Source of the DNA: Bacteroidaceae bacterium
Lineage (GTDB): Bacteria > Bacteroidota > Bacteroidia > Bacteroidales > Bacteroidaceae
NCBI GenBank assembly: GCA_902362375.1
Contig: CABIVS010000008.1
Coordinates: 80,696 to 144,695, forward strand
DNA length: 64,000 nt
Direction: 5' to 3'
Shown here piece after piece: positions 49,299 through 58,555 of this stretch. How positions within the stretch are numbered: position 1 is the first letter of the stretch; each line of letters begins with the position of its first letter. Both the position numbers and the translations under genes were made by a program. The notes beneath the pieces were generated by a model that was not told the origin of the DNA, did not search any database, and saw only the letters and a list, made by a program, of their open reading frames with translations.

Positions 49299-49315
49299 TA
49301 TTAATTATTCCCTAA
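49288..49315. other. Right attachment site (attR), dif-like
   Basis: XerD-type arm TTTGGTCATAA (49288-49298, degenerate), centre TATTAA (49299-49304), XerC-type arm TTATTCCCTAA (49305-49315). It contains the right copy of the 20-bp repeat (49294-49313). Confidence 0.72.
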
Positions 49316-49345
49316 TCTTAGACGCTTATTTTTTGCCTGATCTGA

Positions 49346-50467
49346 TCAGCTGTTAATAACAAGCAATGGTGTATCTGAATGAAAAACCATTTTTCTGGCA
49401 ATACTTGGATTAAATAATCGAGCAAATATATTCCTTTTGTAAGAAGTCAAAGTGATTATATCTATATGATTATCTTTGATATACTGATCAAGTCCCTTTA
49501 ATAAATTATCATTCATCACTACGTCATAATGAATTTCAAGCCCCGGATATTGCTTGTGAAAATATTCTTTTATACCTGCCAGTTTTATTTCATTCCAGGT
49601 GTCTTTAGAATCTGTAAGGTGTATCAAAGATACAGAAAAATGGAATGATTTCCAAGTATTAAAGAATGCCTCGAAAGCAATTAGATCTCTTTGATCAAAA
49701 TTGGTAATAAAGGCAATTCGTTTTGCTTCACTAAACTGTTTGAATGGTGTATTTTCTGGAATAGCCAATACAGTCGTGCGACTTCTGTCAATAACTTCAG
49801 CGGTTACACTGCCAATTAAATCAATGTCTTTCTGATTTTTACCTCGGGTACCCATAATGATAACCATAGGACGCTGTTCTTTGGCATATCTTAAGATTTC
49901 CTCCTCTGGAATACCTTCACGTAAGATGCAGCTATATTTAACGTTGGGAAATTCGCCTGATGCAACTTTTTCTTTTATCTTCTCTGATAAAGCATTGAGA
50001 TCAGAATGGACTTTTTGGATAATCGTTTTTACAGATTCTTCATCTCCAATCTGGTAATTGAAAACATCTCCATAAGGCAACGACGAAGCATATATAGGCG
50101 TAAAATAGACATGCAACAGGATGACTTCCGCATTTTCTATTTTTGCCAGGTTAAATGCAAATTCACATGCTTTCATCGAATAATTAGAGAAGTCGACAGG
50201 AATTAAAATCTTATTTGATTTATCTTTCACTTTGGGCTCCTTCTCTCCCACTATACTTTCAGACAGCCATGTAGAACTTTCTGTTATTTTTAAAGCACGT
50301 GGCAAATCGCTTTCTTTAATTCTTAAACGCACTCCCGATGAAACAACCGGTTGTATTTGATTAACGTTATGAATGTAGGTTTCTATACCTTCATTTTCCA
50401 AGACATTCTTTAAGATCTGCGCTTTGGTGTATGTCAGAATGGCCAGGGTTACTAATTTGTCTTCCAT
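49346..50467 (-). CDS. Universal stress protein with tandem Usp domains
   Basis: This 373-residue cytoplasmic protein begins with a small signal-transduction-like domain (about residues 1-70: LAILTYTKAQILKNVLENEG, resembling DUF2007), then a Usp domain (NKILIPVDFSNYSMKACEFA to VTAEVIDRSRTTVLAIP, with the ATP-binding G-type motif MGTRGKNQKDIDLIGS) and a second, more divergent Usp domain. The frame reaches 50509, but MEDKLVTLAIL is the likelier start. It is the first host gene right of the provirus. Role: stress tolerance, details unknown. Confidence 0.85.
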   Translation of the reverse strand: MEDKLVTLAILTYTKAQILKNVLENEGIETYIHNVNQIQPVVSSGVRLRIKESDLPRALKITESSTWLSESIVGEKEPKVKDKSNKILIPVDFSNYSMKACEFAFNLAKIENAEVILLHVYFTPIYASSLPYGDVFNYQIGDEESVKTIIQKVHSDLNALSEKIKEKVASGEFPNVKYSCILREGIPEEEILRYAKEQRPMVIIMGTRGKNQKDIDLIGSVTAEVIDRSRTTVLAIPENTPFKQFSEAKRIAFITNFDQRDLIAFEAFFNTWKSFHFSVSLIHLTDSKDTWNEIKLAGIKEYFHKQYPGLEIHYDVVMNDNLLKGLDQYIKDNHIDIITLTSYKRNIFARLFNPSIARKMVFHSDTPLLVINS

Positions 50468-50501
50468 AAATGTACATTTTATAAGGTGAAAACAAATAAG
50501 A

Positions 50502-50530
50502 AATCCCAATTGTTTGATTCAATTGGGATT
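50502..50530 (-). terminator. Intrinsic terminator after the small DNA-binding gene
   Basis: AATCCCAATTG and CAATTGGGATT form an 11-bp perfect stem with a 7-nt loop, 15 bases past the stop at 50545 on the minus strand. Confidence 0.85.
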
Positions 50531-50544
50531 CAGTTTGTTATATT

Positions 50545-50835
50545 TTAAACTTGCACAGATTCGGTAGCCTGTTCTTTTTGCATACTCATATTCAATTCAT
50601 CTAGGATTTTTAAAGCCCGATCAAGAACGGTCGTGTCATCCAACATTACAAGCCCACCATCTGGACCGGGCTCGAGATGTATTCCGACGCTTTTTCCCTC
50701 CTTGAAATTGTGTCCTCCGAAGAAGTTTCGCACTGTATCTACGTGCAAACCAAGTTCGTCTGCTATTCTATGCATGCTACCGCTAGGCAATGAATCTTTA
50801 ATTTTACGAAGTTCATTAAACGTTATTGTTCTCAT
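50545..50835 (-). CDS. Small HTH-containing DNA-binding protein
   Basis: This 96-residue protein has an N-terminal helix-turn-helix (LPSGSMHRIADELGLHVDTVRNFFGG) like that seen in small Bacteroidetes regulators, and a C-terminal half that ends with a helix (TTVLDRALKILDELN). No sensor domain. It lies between Usp and the Bat operon on the same strand but has its own terminator, so it is probably monocistronic. Targets unknown. Confidence 0.75.
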   Translation of the reverse strand: MRTITFNELRKIKDSLPSGSMHRIADELGLHVDTVRNFFGGHNFKEGKSVGIHLEPGPDGGLVMLDDTTVLDRALKILDELNMSMQKEQATESVQV

Positions 50836-50963
50836 GTCTCATAAATTTAATGGTTAATACTATGTGATTTTTTTATCACGCTATAAACTTAAGCAAAAAA
50901 AAAGATAAAACAAATTATTTGCTTATCTTTTTTTCTTGAATATATAAAATCTATTAATGACCT

Positions 50964-51797
50964 TTATATCACCTCGATAGCAGAAGCAGGTACCCACCCG
51001 ACTTTTCCATCTTCCAGTCGAATTTCTTTCCATTCTTTCATGGAGTTGTCTTTGACACTTACCTTTCTTCCTTCATGGAGAATAAACAAGCTAGTTCCAC
51101 TCTCGCTTGGAGTACTCCGTACTGTTACACTCGGATTCATTACTATCGCCTCACTTCGATTAACCAAATGTTCTTTTTGTTGCGAAGCAAAAAGATTAGA
51201 GCAAATGGTGACAATCAGCAAAATGATTCCTGATATGAATCCTATTTTCTTTAACATAATCTGTTTGGAGAATATAAAGAAATAGAGAGCGATAATCAAT
51301 AGAATAAAGGAGACAATCCCCCATGTGGCCCATGCATCTACACTCATACTATTTGTCAGAGACTTGATCCATGAAACAAAGAACACTTCAGGAACAGGTT
51401 CAACCTTGTCTATTGTTTTTGCACGTGCCACTTCAAGATTAGCACGGATGTCACCATTTCCTGGTTGTAATAGCAGAGCACGCTCATAATTTAAAACAGC
51501 TTTCGCTATCTCCCCTATTTTATAATAACTATTTCCCAGATTGTAATAGACATCGGCAGCTTCTCCATTTTTCAGTAATGCTTCATATATCTGAATAGCT
51601 GCTGCATAATCTTCTTTTATATATGCGGAATCTCCTTCAGCTTTTGTTGCATCTTCCAGTGTATTACTGGAAAATGTGGTATGCGAAGCGTGGATAGAAT
51701 CAACTCCATTCGTTTGTCTAGTATCAATGCTTAACGAATCTTGTCCGAAACAAGTAAGCGACATTGATAATAATATAAAAAATAATATCTTTTTCAT
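50964..51797 (-). CDS. batE: BatE: TPR and SH3b membrane protein
   Basis: This 277-residue protein is the last gene of the Bat operon. It has a signal peptide (1-18), two TPR units (about 55-125, YYNLGNSYYKIGEIAKAVLN), two membrane helices (158-176 and 186-204) and a C-terminal bacterial SH3 domain (216-277, VRSTPSESGTSLFILHEGRK, GKVGWVPASAIEVI). In B. fragilis the Bat genes were reported to support aerotolerance. The SH3b domain probably binds peptidoglycan or a partner in the periplasm. Confidence 0.88.
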   Translation of the reverse strand: MKKILFFILLSMSLTCFGQDSLSIDTRQTNGVDSIHASHTTFSSNTLEDATKAEGDSAYIKEDYAAAIQIYEALLKNGEAADVYYNLGNSYYKIGEIAKAVLNYERALLLQPGNGDIRANLEVARAKTIDKVEPVPEVFFVSWIKSLTNSMSVDAWATWGIVSFILLIIALYFFIFSKQIMLKKIGFISGIILLIVTICSNLFASQQKEHLVNRSEAIVMNPSVTVRSTPSESGTSLFILHEGRKVSVKDNSMKEWKEIRLEDGKVGWVPASAIEVI

Positions 51798-51815
51798 GAC
51801 ATAATCTCTTCTGGG

Positions 51816-53645
51816 TTAATGTTTTATTGAATTCTCCATTTTGCTTATTACTTCTATTGAAGAAGAATAAACTTTATCCATAGCTTGATTCTCATCACCT
51901 GGAGCAAACCGGGCAAATTCACAATCATTCAATGCGTTCAGGAATTCTTTGATCAGTTCCTCATTTACTCCGTGATTTCTTAGTTTCTCTTCAATATTAT
52001 CTTTAGATAAACGAGATACCGGAATATTCAGTTTGTCACTTATATATCCCCACAATGCCTTTAATACCTCATCGTAGAAAGCATCTTTTTTATTTTCGGA
52101 GAGTAATTTTCCTGCAAGCTTCATTCGCTTCGTTGCCACTTTATTTGCTTTTTTCGTACGCATTTTAGCAACATTTGCATTTTCAGCAGCTTGTTTACGA
52201 TAAATAATGAAGAAAATAATAAAGGCAAGAGCCGGAATGATATAGAACAACCAATATGTCATTGAACCATAGAAGAAACTTCCTTTAGGTTGGAGAGTAA
52301 CTTCATTCTGTTTGATATAACGGATGTCTTCACCTAATACTTTCAAGTCCTCTTTATTCGTGAAGTTAGCAATTACTTGATCCGCATTACCTGCACCTTT
52401 CTCAACATTTACTACATAATCTTCTGTTTTCAGTGTTTTGTAAGACTTGGAGCGAATATCAAAATAGCTGAAAGATACTCCCGGAATCTTATATGTTCCG
52501 GCATGTCTCGGAATTGCCAAATATTCAATAACTTTATTGCCTGTGAGTCCTTCCCGGGTTAATCTGACTTGATTGTCTACTTTGGGATCATATACTTCAA
52601 AATCATCCGGGAATTTAATTTCCGGATTAGAAATCAACTTCAGGTTACCTGTACCGGATATTACCAGTTTAATAGTAATAGCATCATTGGTTTTCAGTTC
52701 CTTACTGTTGATAGAAGAAGATATATTGAACTCTCCCACTCCACCTGAAAAATCTGCAGGTTTACCCGTAGGAAGCGGATTGACATTTATTGCTATCTTA
52801 GGAGTGGAAATATTTTTTTTAATTTCAATGACATTACTTCCTCCATTGAAGAAGGCATCAAAAGGATCATCTGATTGCACAGGTTTTCCGATAGTCATCT
52901 GGAACTGTGCCGGATCAATATATAGCTTTCCTGATTGTTGCGGGAAGAGAACAAACTGGCGATAAACCGTTGTATAGTAATTACGTCCCTGATAATGCTC
53001 CGGAGTCCATCTTGCATTAGTTGTCATTTCTATTTCTTGAGAATGGAAACCTTTGAAGTCGGGCAATTTCGCATTATTAAGTTGTAAGTTGGATTCTCTG
53101 GTGTATATTTTATAGGTCAGGACAAAAGCCTCCTGTTCATACACATTTGTTTTACTGGCACTTGCCATAATAAAAAGGTCCTGATTAGAGACACTTGTAC
53201 TAGATGAGGAATGTATAGAACCACTACTACTATTATTTTGCCCGTTATTGCCACCTTGATCTTGTGGCAATACCTTAATCTTTACTGAGTTTGACACCAT
53301 TTGGTCACCATCGGCAACAATGGAGGCACCGGGTATTGTGTATTCTCCGGCATTATTAGCCATTAATATGTATGTAAATGTAATACTACTAGTAGATGTT
53401 ACATTACCATTCACTATTTGAGTACTACTTTGTTGTGAACGGCTTGGACCCATCAATACATCAAAACCTTTGATTGATGGTGCCCGAAAATCTTTCACTT
53501 TTTGTGTAGTTACAATATACGACAGCCTGAATTGTTCGCCTACTACCACTGCATCAGGAGCAGAAGCAGTAAAAGACACCTTATCAGCAAACACATGAGT
53601 GCTATATGCTATCAATGCCATCAATATAATAATCAGTTTTTTCAT
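51816..53645 (-). CDS. batD: BatD: oxygen-tolerance membrane protein
   Basis: This 609-residue protein has a signal peptide (1-20), a large extracytoplasmic part made of Ig-like beta domains (BatD family, VGEQFRLSYIVTTQKVKDFR), one membrane helix (about 460-482) and a cytoplasmic helical tail. A Gly/Asn/Ser-rich linker (QGGNNGQNNSSSGSIHSSSS) lies near residue 135. It is one of the core Bat proteins and probably assembles with BatA and BatB at the inner membrane. It lies 18 bases before batE. Confidence 0.92.
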   Translation of the reverse strand: MKKLIIILMALIAYSTHVFADKVSFTASAPDAVVVGEQFRLSYIVTTQKVKDFRAPSIKGFDVLMGPSRSQQSSTQIVNGNVTSTSSITFTYILMANNAGEYTIPGASIVADGDQMVSNSVKIKVLPQDQGGNNGQNNSSSGSIHSSSSTSVSNQDLFIMASASKTNVYEQEAFVLTYKIYTRESNLQLNNAKLPDFKGFHSQEIEMTTNARWTPEHYQGRNYYTTVYRQFVLFPQQSGKLYIDPAQFQMTIGKPVQSDDPFDAFFNGGSNVIEIKKNISTPKIAINVNPLPTGKPADFSGGVGEFNISSSINSKELKTNDAITIKLVISGTGNLKLISNPEIKFPDDFEVYDPKVDNQVRLTREGLTGNKVIEYLAIPRHAGTYKIPGVSFSYFDIRSKSYKTLKTEDYVVNVEKGAGNADQVIANFTNKEDLKVLGEDIRYIKQNEVTLQPKGSFFYGSMTYWLFYIIPALAFIIFFIIYRKQAAENANVAKMRTKKANKVATKRMKLAGKLLSENKKDAFYDEVLKALWGYISDKLNIPVSRLSKDNIEEKLRNHGVNEELIKEFLNALNDCEFARFAPGDENQAMDKVYSSSIEVISKMENSIKH

Positions 53646-53676
53646 TGCTTATGAAATTTATATCATCAACTTTATA

Positions 53677-54399
53677 TTACCAATCTTTTTCCAAGCGACC
53701 GCCTTGCATAACTTTTTGTTGTTTCTTCACTTTATCCTGCACATCTTTCTCGTCCTGCATGACAGAATTCAGTAATTGTTCAGCATTCTCCTTCGACATC
53801 TGATTGTCTTGTTTCTTTTCAGATTTCGGTGGTTGCTGCTGATCTTTCTTTTCATCTTGTTTCTGATCCTTCTGTTTGTCTTTATTCTGGTCTTGTTTCT
53901 GATCTTGCTTTTGCTGATCTTTGTTTTGGTCCTGATTTTGATCTTGATTCTGCTGATTTTGTTGGTCTTTCAGCATTTTCTGTGCGAGAGCCAAATTGTA
54001 CCGGGTTTCATGATCGGTAGGATTATTACGCAGTGACATTTTATATGCATCTACAGCTTTGGCATAGTCTTTACCAGCCTGGAAAATTACTCCCATATTG
54101 TGGTAAATATGGGCGAGTTTCATTTTATCTTTTTCTATTTTGCTGGCCGATACATATTGTTCCATGGCATCCTGAAACTTTTGCTGTTGCGAAAGGGTAT
54201 TTCCTAGATTATACATGGATACCGTAGACTTGGGATTAGCTTCCAAGGCCTTCCGGTAGTTCACCTCTGCATCAACAAATACGCTATCATTAAACAGACG
54301 GTTTCCCTTACGGATATAGTCGCGTTCTGCTTTCTGAGCCGATACACCAGCTGCCGCTAACAGAAATACAGCGAATAGAATATATTTACTTTTTAACAT
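53677..54399 (-). CDS. batC: BatC: TPR protein with Gln/Asp/Lys repeats
   Basis: This 240-residue protein has a signal peptide (1-21) and three TPR units (to about 150, ending DHETRYNLALAQKML). A low-complexity region follows (about 152-200) of repeating QNQDQNQDQNKDQQ and KDQKQD units, encoded by repeated CAA/GAC/AAA-type codons on the minus strand. Such tracts vary in length between strains by slippage. It belongs to the Bat complex. Confidence 0.9.
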   Translation of the reverse strand: MLKSKYILFAVFLLAAAGVSAQKAERDYIRKGNRLFNDSVFVDAEVNYRKALEANPKSTVSMYNLGNTLSQQQKFQDAMEQYVSASKIEKDKMKLAHIYHNMGVIFQAGKDYAKAVDAYKMSLRNNPTDHETRYNLALAQKMLKDQQNQQNQDQNQDQNKDQQKQDQKQDQNKDKQKDQKQDEKKDQQQPPKSEKKQDNQMSKENAEQLLNSVMQDEKDVQDKVKKQQKVMQGGRLEKDW

Positions 54400-54407
54400 A
54401 CGTATAA

Positions 54408-55436
54408 CTATTTCTTATTAGAAAACAGGTGAATGTTCTTAAATAAAGGATTTTTGCGATCCAGAATTAAGATTTCTGCCAATAACAATAGTAGAATAAC
54501 CCATGCAATAGCCTGGAATTGTTCGTTAAACTCCGTATATACTTTCGACTCTACATCAGACTTCGCCATTTTATTTACTTCTTGATTGATGGCCTTTTGG
54601 GCTGAATTAGAATTATCTACTCGTACATATATACCTTTTCCTTCTTTTGCAATTTCCTGACACATAGCTTCATTCAAACGGGTAACGATCACATTACCTT
54701 CCCGGTCGCGGCGGTAATCATTCGTTCCTTCCACCGGTATTGGAGCGCCATCAGGCATACCTACTCCCAATACACTTACCTGAATACCCTTTTCTGCCGC
54801 AGCTTTGGCAGCTTCCACTGCACCACCTTCATGATTTTCACCATCAGTAATGACAATAATGGTGCGACCTACCCCTTCTTGCGGGGTGAAACTACGGGCT
54901 GCCAGATTGATTGCTTCCCCAATAGCTGTACCCTGTTTAGAAATCAACGAAGGACTAATGGATTCTAAGAACATCTTAGCGGAAATATAGTCACTTGTAA
55001 TTGGCAGCTGTGTAAAAGCGTCACCGGCAAATACAATCATACCTACCTTATCATTATCAAGCTCATCTACTAACCTGGATATTAATCTTTTTGCTTTTTC
55101 CAAACGGCTAGGCTGTACATCCTGCGCTAACATAGAGTTTGAAATGTCCAAAGCAATAATTACCTCTACTCCCTTACGTTTAACCGTTTCCAGTTTTGAA
55201 CCGAATTGAGGGCGTGCCAGTAATACGGAGAACAAACCAATAGCAACAAAAATAATCCAGAATTTTACATCCGGACGATATTTGGATACGTCAGGCATTA
55301 ACTGAGCCAACAAAGTCGGATCTCCGAAATGTCGGATATTCTTTCTCCTCTTGTAATTGGAATACAAGTAGAAAGCTGCTAAAAAAGGTAATAGCAGCAA
55401 TAAATATAAATATGTAGGTTCTCCAAATCGAAACAT
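54408..55436 (-). CDS. batB: BatB: von Willebrand factor A membrane protein
   Basis: This 342-residue protein has two N-terminal membrane helices (about 8-27 and 57-77), a VWA domain with intact metal-binding MIDAS (DISNSML, about residue 96, and later TDGENHEGG) and a C-terminal membrane helix. Paralogous to BatA next door, with which it probably forms a metal-dependent complex controlled by the MoxR ATPase. Confidence 0.92.
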   Translation of the reverse strand: MFRFGEPTYLYLLLLLPFLAAFYLYSNYKRRKNIRHFGDPTLLAQLMPDVSKYRPDVKFWIIFVAIGLFSVLLARPQFGSKLETVKRKGVEVIIALDISNSMLAQDVQPSRLEKAKRLISRLVDELDNDKVGMIVFAGDAFTQLPITSDYISAKMFLESISPSLISKQGTAIGEAINLAARSFTPQEGVGRTIIVITDGENHEGGAVEAAKAAAEKGIQVSVLGVGMPDGAPIPVEGTNDYRRDREGNVIVTRLNEAMCQEIAKEGKGIYVRVDNSNSAQKAINQEVNKMAKSDVESKVYTEFNEQFQAIAWVILLLLLAEILILDRKNPLFKNIHLFSNKK

Positions 55437-55481
55437 CTTCTTACTATTTTATGATTGGCAAATAACGATTGACAAACATCC

Positions 55482-56465
55482 TTATGGAATTTTCTTGAGT
55501 ACCGAATTACGTAATAGTACTTCCAACAAGACACAGAGGAAAGCTGCTAAAGCAAACCAATGATATTCTTCGTCCCGCTTACTATACTCTTTTACATTCA
55601 GTTTAGTCTTTTCCAGTTTATCAATTTCTTCATATACTTCTTTAAGCTTCGAGTTGCTAGTAGCCCGGAAATAGTTACCATCTGTCGTTCCGGCGATCTC
55701 TGTCAATGTCTTTTCATCAATTTCTACCGGCATACTTACATATTGCACCGTATTTCCGACTGGATAAGGATAAGGAGCCATTCCATTGGTACCTACTCCG
55801 ATGGTATATACACGAATACCAAAGCTTTTTGCTATTTCTGCCGCTGTCATTGGCGAAATATCTCCCTTATTATTAGTACCATCCGTCAATAGGATAATAA
55901 CTTTGGATTTTGCTTTGCTATCTTTTAAGCGGGTTACAGCATTTGCAATACCCATACCGACAGCAGTACCGTCAGTGATAAGACCACATTTGATATTATG
56001 TATCATATCCAACAATACAGCATGGTCTACAGTCAACGGACATTGGGTAAAAGTTTCTCCTGCAAATAATGTAATACCGATATTATCATTGGGACGTCCA
56101 TTGATAAACTCTGCAGCTACGTCTTTAGCAGCTTCCAGTCTGTTCGGCTTCAAGTCTTCAGCCAGCATACTGGTAGAAACGTCGATAGCCAGCATAATAT
56201 CAATTCCTTCTATCTCACTGTTCTGCCACTTATTAGTAGTTTGCGGGCGTGCAAGAACCAAAATAACCAGTACTAAAGCAAGGCAGCGTAATAGAAATGG
56301 AACATGCAACAAATAATTCTTATAACTTTTAGGTGTATGTGCATATACCCGGGCATCCGAAATTTGAAGAGTTGCTTCACTTTTCTTTCGCTTCAGGATA
56401 TACCATACAATATACGGTATAAGCAATAATAGCAAAAACAGATATTCAATATTGGCAAAAACCAT
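55482..56465 (-). CDS. batA: BatA: von Willebrand factor A membrane protein
   Basis: This 327-residue protein has the same layout as BatB: two N-terminal helices, a VWA domain with MIDAS residues DVSTSML and TDGTNNKGD, and a C-terminal helix followed by a short tail. It begins 45 bases before batB in the operon. The paired VWA proteins are the core of the Bat system. Confidence 0.92.
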   Translation of the reverse strand: MVFANIEYLFLLLLLIPYIVWYILKRKKSEATLQISDARVYAHTPKSYKNYLLHVPFLLRCLALVLVILVLARPQTTNKWQNSEIEGIDIMLAIDVSTSMLAEDLKPNRLEAAKDVAAEFINGRPNDNIGITLFAGETFTQCPLTVDHAVLLDMIHNIKCGLITDGTAVGMGIANAVTRLKDSKAKSKVIILLTDGTNNKGDISPMTAAEIAKSFGIRVYTIGVGTNGMAPYPYPVGNTVQYVSMPVEIDEKTLTEIAGTTDGNYFRATSNSKLKEVYEEIDKLEKTKLNVKEYSKRDEEYHWFALAAFLCVLLEVLLRNSVLKKIP

Positions 56466-56514
56466 TTTATTTATGATTTAACAGTTTACTATTTAGTATT
56501 AAGCTATACATCCT

Positions 56515-57603
56515 TTATACAAAAAGATTGTATAACTGTAGACCTATATATATAAAGGTACCGATCAATGCTGCTGATAACAATGCAATTCCACAAATCA
56601 GCATAGCTTTAACACGTAAAGAACGTTTCTCAATAATAGTGATTTCCGTTGGTTGCGGTTTCTGATTTTCCTCTTCCGGTTGTTTGGTCTCATTGATAAA
56701 ATCAATGGCATTGATCAAATTAGCATCGTTTTCATTCATCTGAGGATTATGCTTCGCGAACTTCACTAAATCAGCAGTCTGGAACAATAGTTTTAGGTCT
56801 GATATGGCTTCTTTATCATTCATTTCCAATAACTGATCGATTATTTCAGAAGAAGTCATTTCCAATGCATTAAATCCGAAACGGTCCTTAATATATGTAC
56901 GAATAGCATCGGTTAGTTCGGTATAGTACTCCTTCGATTGCCCTTTCTGCCATACCTTCTCTGTCTTGATACGTTCTATCTCTTTCATTGCAGCCTGATG
57001 TGGCGGCAATTTGGGTTCAACTTTAATTTTACGGATAATCGGCTTATTATCACGTATACGAACAATCAGATAAATCAGTAAACCAAGCAAAGGTAAAGCC
57101 AGGAATGAGCAAGCGATCAATCCATACCAGTCTTCCCATGCGAAAGGCGCTTTCATCACAGGTTTTTGTCCGAAGAACTGGTCAGGATGTAAGGTGTCAA
57201 CCGGCATTGAATATACTTTTAATGCCAAAGCTTTGGAGTTGTACACTTTCCCATCTACGGTAACCGGCATTGGCGGCAGATAATATAGAGCAGAGTCAAA
57301 AGAAGTGATAATGTACTCCTGCGTAATCACCATCCGCTGGCGATCGTTCAGGAATTGGGTATCGGGTTTGACTGTTTCTATAATTTCCACACCTCTTACC
57401 AACGTATCAGTGTAAGCAGGAAAAATAGCACGCTGTTTGGCATCCATGGCTACTTGCAATTGCACTTTCGCCTGTTCGCCGATCAGTATCTGCAATGAAT
57501 CAATTTTTGCTTCTACTGTAACAGACTGCGCTACTGCTTTACTGACAAACAATAGACCTAATAATGCTATCAGAATAATATTTCTATTCATCTTTGATTC
57601 CAT
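56515..57603 (-). CDS. Bat-operon membrane protein (BatX-like)
   Basis: This 362-residue protein has a signal peptide (start near MNRNIILIALLGLLFVSKAV), a periplasmic beta-rich domain (VTVEAKIDSLQILIGEQAKV), a membrane helix (about 155-180), a cytoplasmic helical segment (about 195-300) and a second helix near the C-terminus (LICGIALLSAALIGTFIYIG). Found between DUF58 and BatA genes in Bacteroidetes; its precise role is unknown. It abuts the DUF58 gene with a one-base overlap, so translation is likely coupled. Confidence 0.8.
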   Translation of the reverse strand: MESKMNRNIILIALLGLLFVSKAVAQSVTVEAKIDSLQILIGEQAKVQLQVAMDAKQRAIFPAYTDTLVRGVEIIETVKPDTQFLNDRQRMVITQEYIITSFDSALYYLPPMPVTVDGKVYNSKALALKVYSMPVDTLHPDQFFGQKPVMKAPFAWEDWYGLIACSFLALPLLGLLIYLIVRIRDNKPIIRKIKVEPKLPPHQAAMKEIERIKTEKVWQKGQSKEYYTELTDAIRTYIKDRFGFNALEMTSSEIIDQLLEMNDKEAISDLKLLFQTADLVKFAKHNPQMNENDANLINAIDFINETKQPEEENQKPQPTEITIIEKRSLRVKAMLICGIALLSAALIGTFIYIGLQLYNLFV

Positions 57604-58472
57604 TAATTTCGTTTGGCAAATAAATTCAACAATGCCTTTACGTAATCCTGATCGGTTCTGACGGATACAGCATCTACGTTGCTTTTGGTAAAAGTATCGT
57701 TCAGTTCAGTCTGCTTTTGTATCCACCAGTCGCGATGTGCCCGGCGTACAGCTTTGGAAGAGGTGTCAATCCATTGTTCATGCCCAGTTTCTGCATCTTT
57801 GATTCGCATCAGTCCTACTGGAGGAAGATCACTAAGTCTCCTGTCGTATACTTGCAATGCTACTACATCATGTTTCCTGTTAGCAATGGTCAGCGCATTC
57901 TTAAAGCTTTCCTGGTCAATAAAATCTGATAAGATAAATGCAGTGCAACGTCTTTTCATTACGTTTGTCAAATATTCCAAGGCAAGACGAATATTTGTGC
58001 GACGGCTTTCCGGTTGGAAATCAATCAATTCTCGGATAATATATAAGATATGTTTACGTCCTTTCTTGGGAGGAATAAACTTCTCTATCCGGTCTGAAAA
58101 GAAAATCACACCTATTTTATCATTATTCTGGATGGCAGAGAAAGCAAGAGTAGCAGCGATTTCCGTCACCATATCTTTCTTTAGCTGCTTGATCGTACCA
58201 AATTCCAAACTTCCGGAAACATCAACCATTAACATAACTGTCAGTTCACGTTCTTCTTCAAACACTTTCACATAAGGTTTATTGAAGCGCGCAGTCACAT
58301 TCCAGTCTATGTCACGTATATCATCACCGAATTGATATTCACGGACTTCCGAAAATGACATACCCCTACCCTTGAAAGCCGAATGATACTGGCCTGCAAA
58401 GATATTGTTAGACAATCCTCGTGTCTTTATTTCAATTTGGCGAACTTTTTTTAGTATTTCACTTGTTTCCAT
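57603..58472 (-). CDS. DUF58 protein of the Bat operon
   Basis: This 289-residue cytoplasmic protein has the DUF58 signature (GMSFSEVREYQFGDDIRDID followed by WN) and a VWA-like fold (MLMVDVSGSLEFG retains MIDAS Asp-x-Ser-x-Ser, with LSDFID later). DUF58 proteins usually partner with a MoxR ATPase, encoded 83 bases upstream here. Confidence 0.92.
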   Translation of the reverse strand: METSEILKKVRQIEIKTRGLSNNIFAGQYHSAFKGRGMSFSEVREYQFGDDIRDIDWNVTARFNKPYVKVFEEERELTVMLMVDVSGSLEFGTIKQLKKDMVTEIAATLAFSAIQNNDKIGVIFFSDRIEKFIPPKKGRKHILYIIRELIDFQPESRRTNIRLALEYLTNVMKRRCTAFILSDFIDQESFKNALTIANRKHDVVALQVYDRRLSDLPPVGLMRIKDAETGHEQWIDTSSKAVRRAHRDWWIQKQTELNDTFTKSNVDAVSVRTDQDYVKALLNLFAKRN

Positions 58473-58555
58473 TTATACAGTAGTTAATTAGTAGGTAGTT
58501 AAGTAGTCATGCATAGATACTTATGACTACTTATTGACTGTATTATAACTACAAA

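Larger units (their letters stand above)
42923..49313 (+). mobile_element. Integrated microvirus (Microviridae provirus, Alpavirinae/BMV-like)
   Basis: A 6.4-kb element bounded by a perfect 20-bp direct repeat (CATAATATTAATTATTCCCT at 42923-42942 and 49294-49313). It contains only microvirus genes: three small ORFs, VP1 capsid, a small ORF, VP2 pilot and VP4 replication protein, all on the plus strand. One repeat copy is duplicated, so the free circle would be 6,371 bp, within the range of temperate Bacteroidetes microviruses. Coding strands are strongly T-rich at third positions, unlike the neighbours, as expected for the packaged strand of an ssDNA phage. No integrase or repressor gene is visible. 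All genes are intact, so it may be inducible. Confidence 0.93.

Noticed and set aside
53776..54036. Hydrophobic Leu/Ile/Phe-rich frame that mimics membrane helices
   Set aside because: It is the complement of the batC Gln/Asp/Lys codon repeats and has no start signals.
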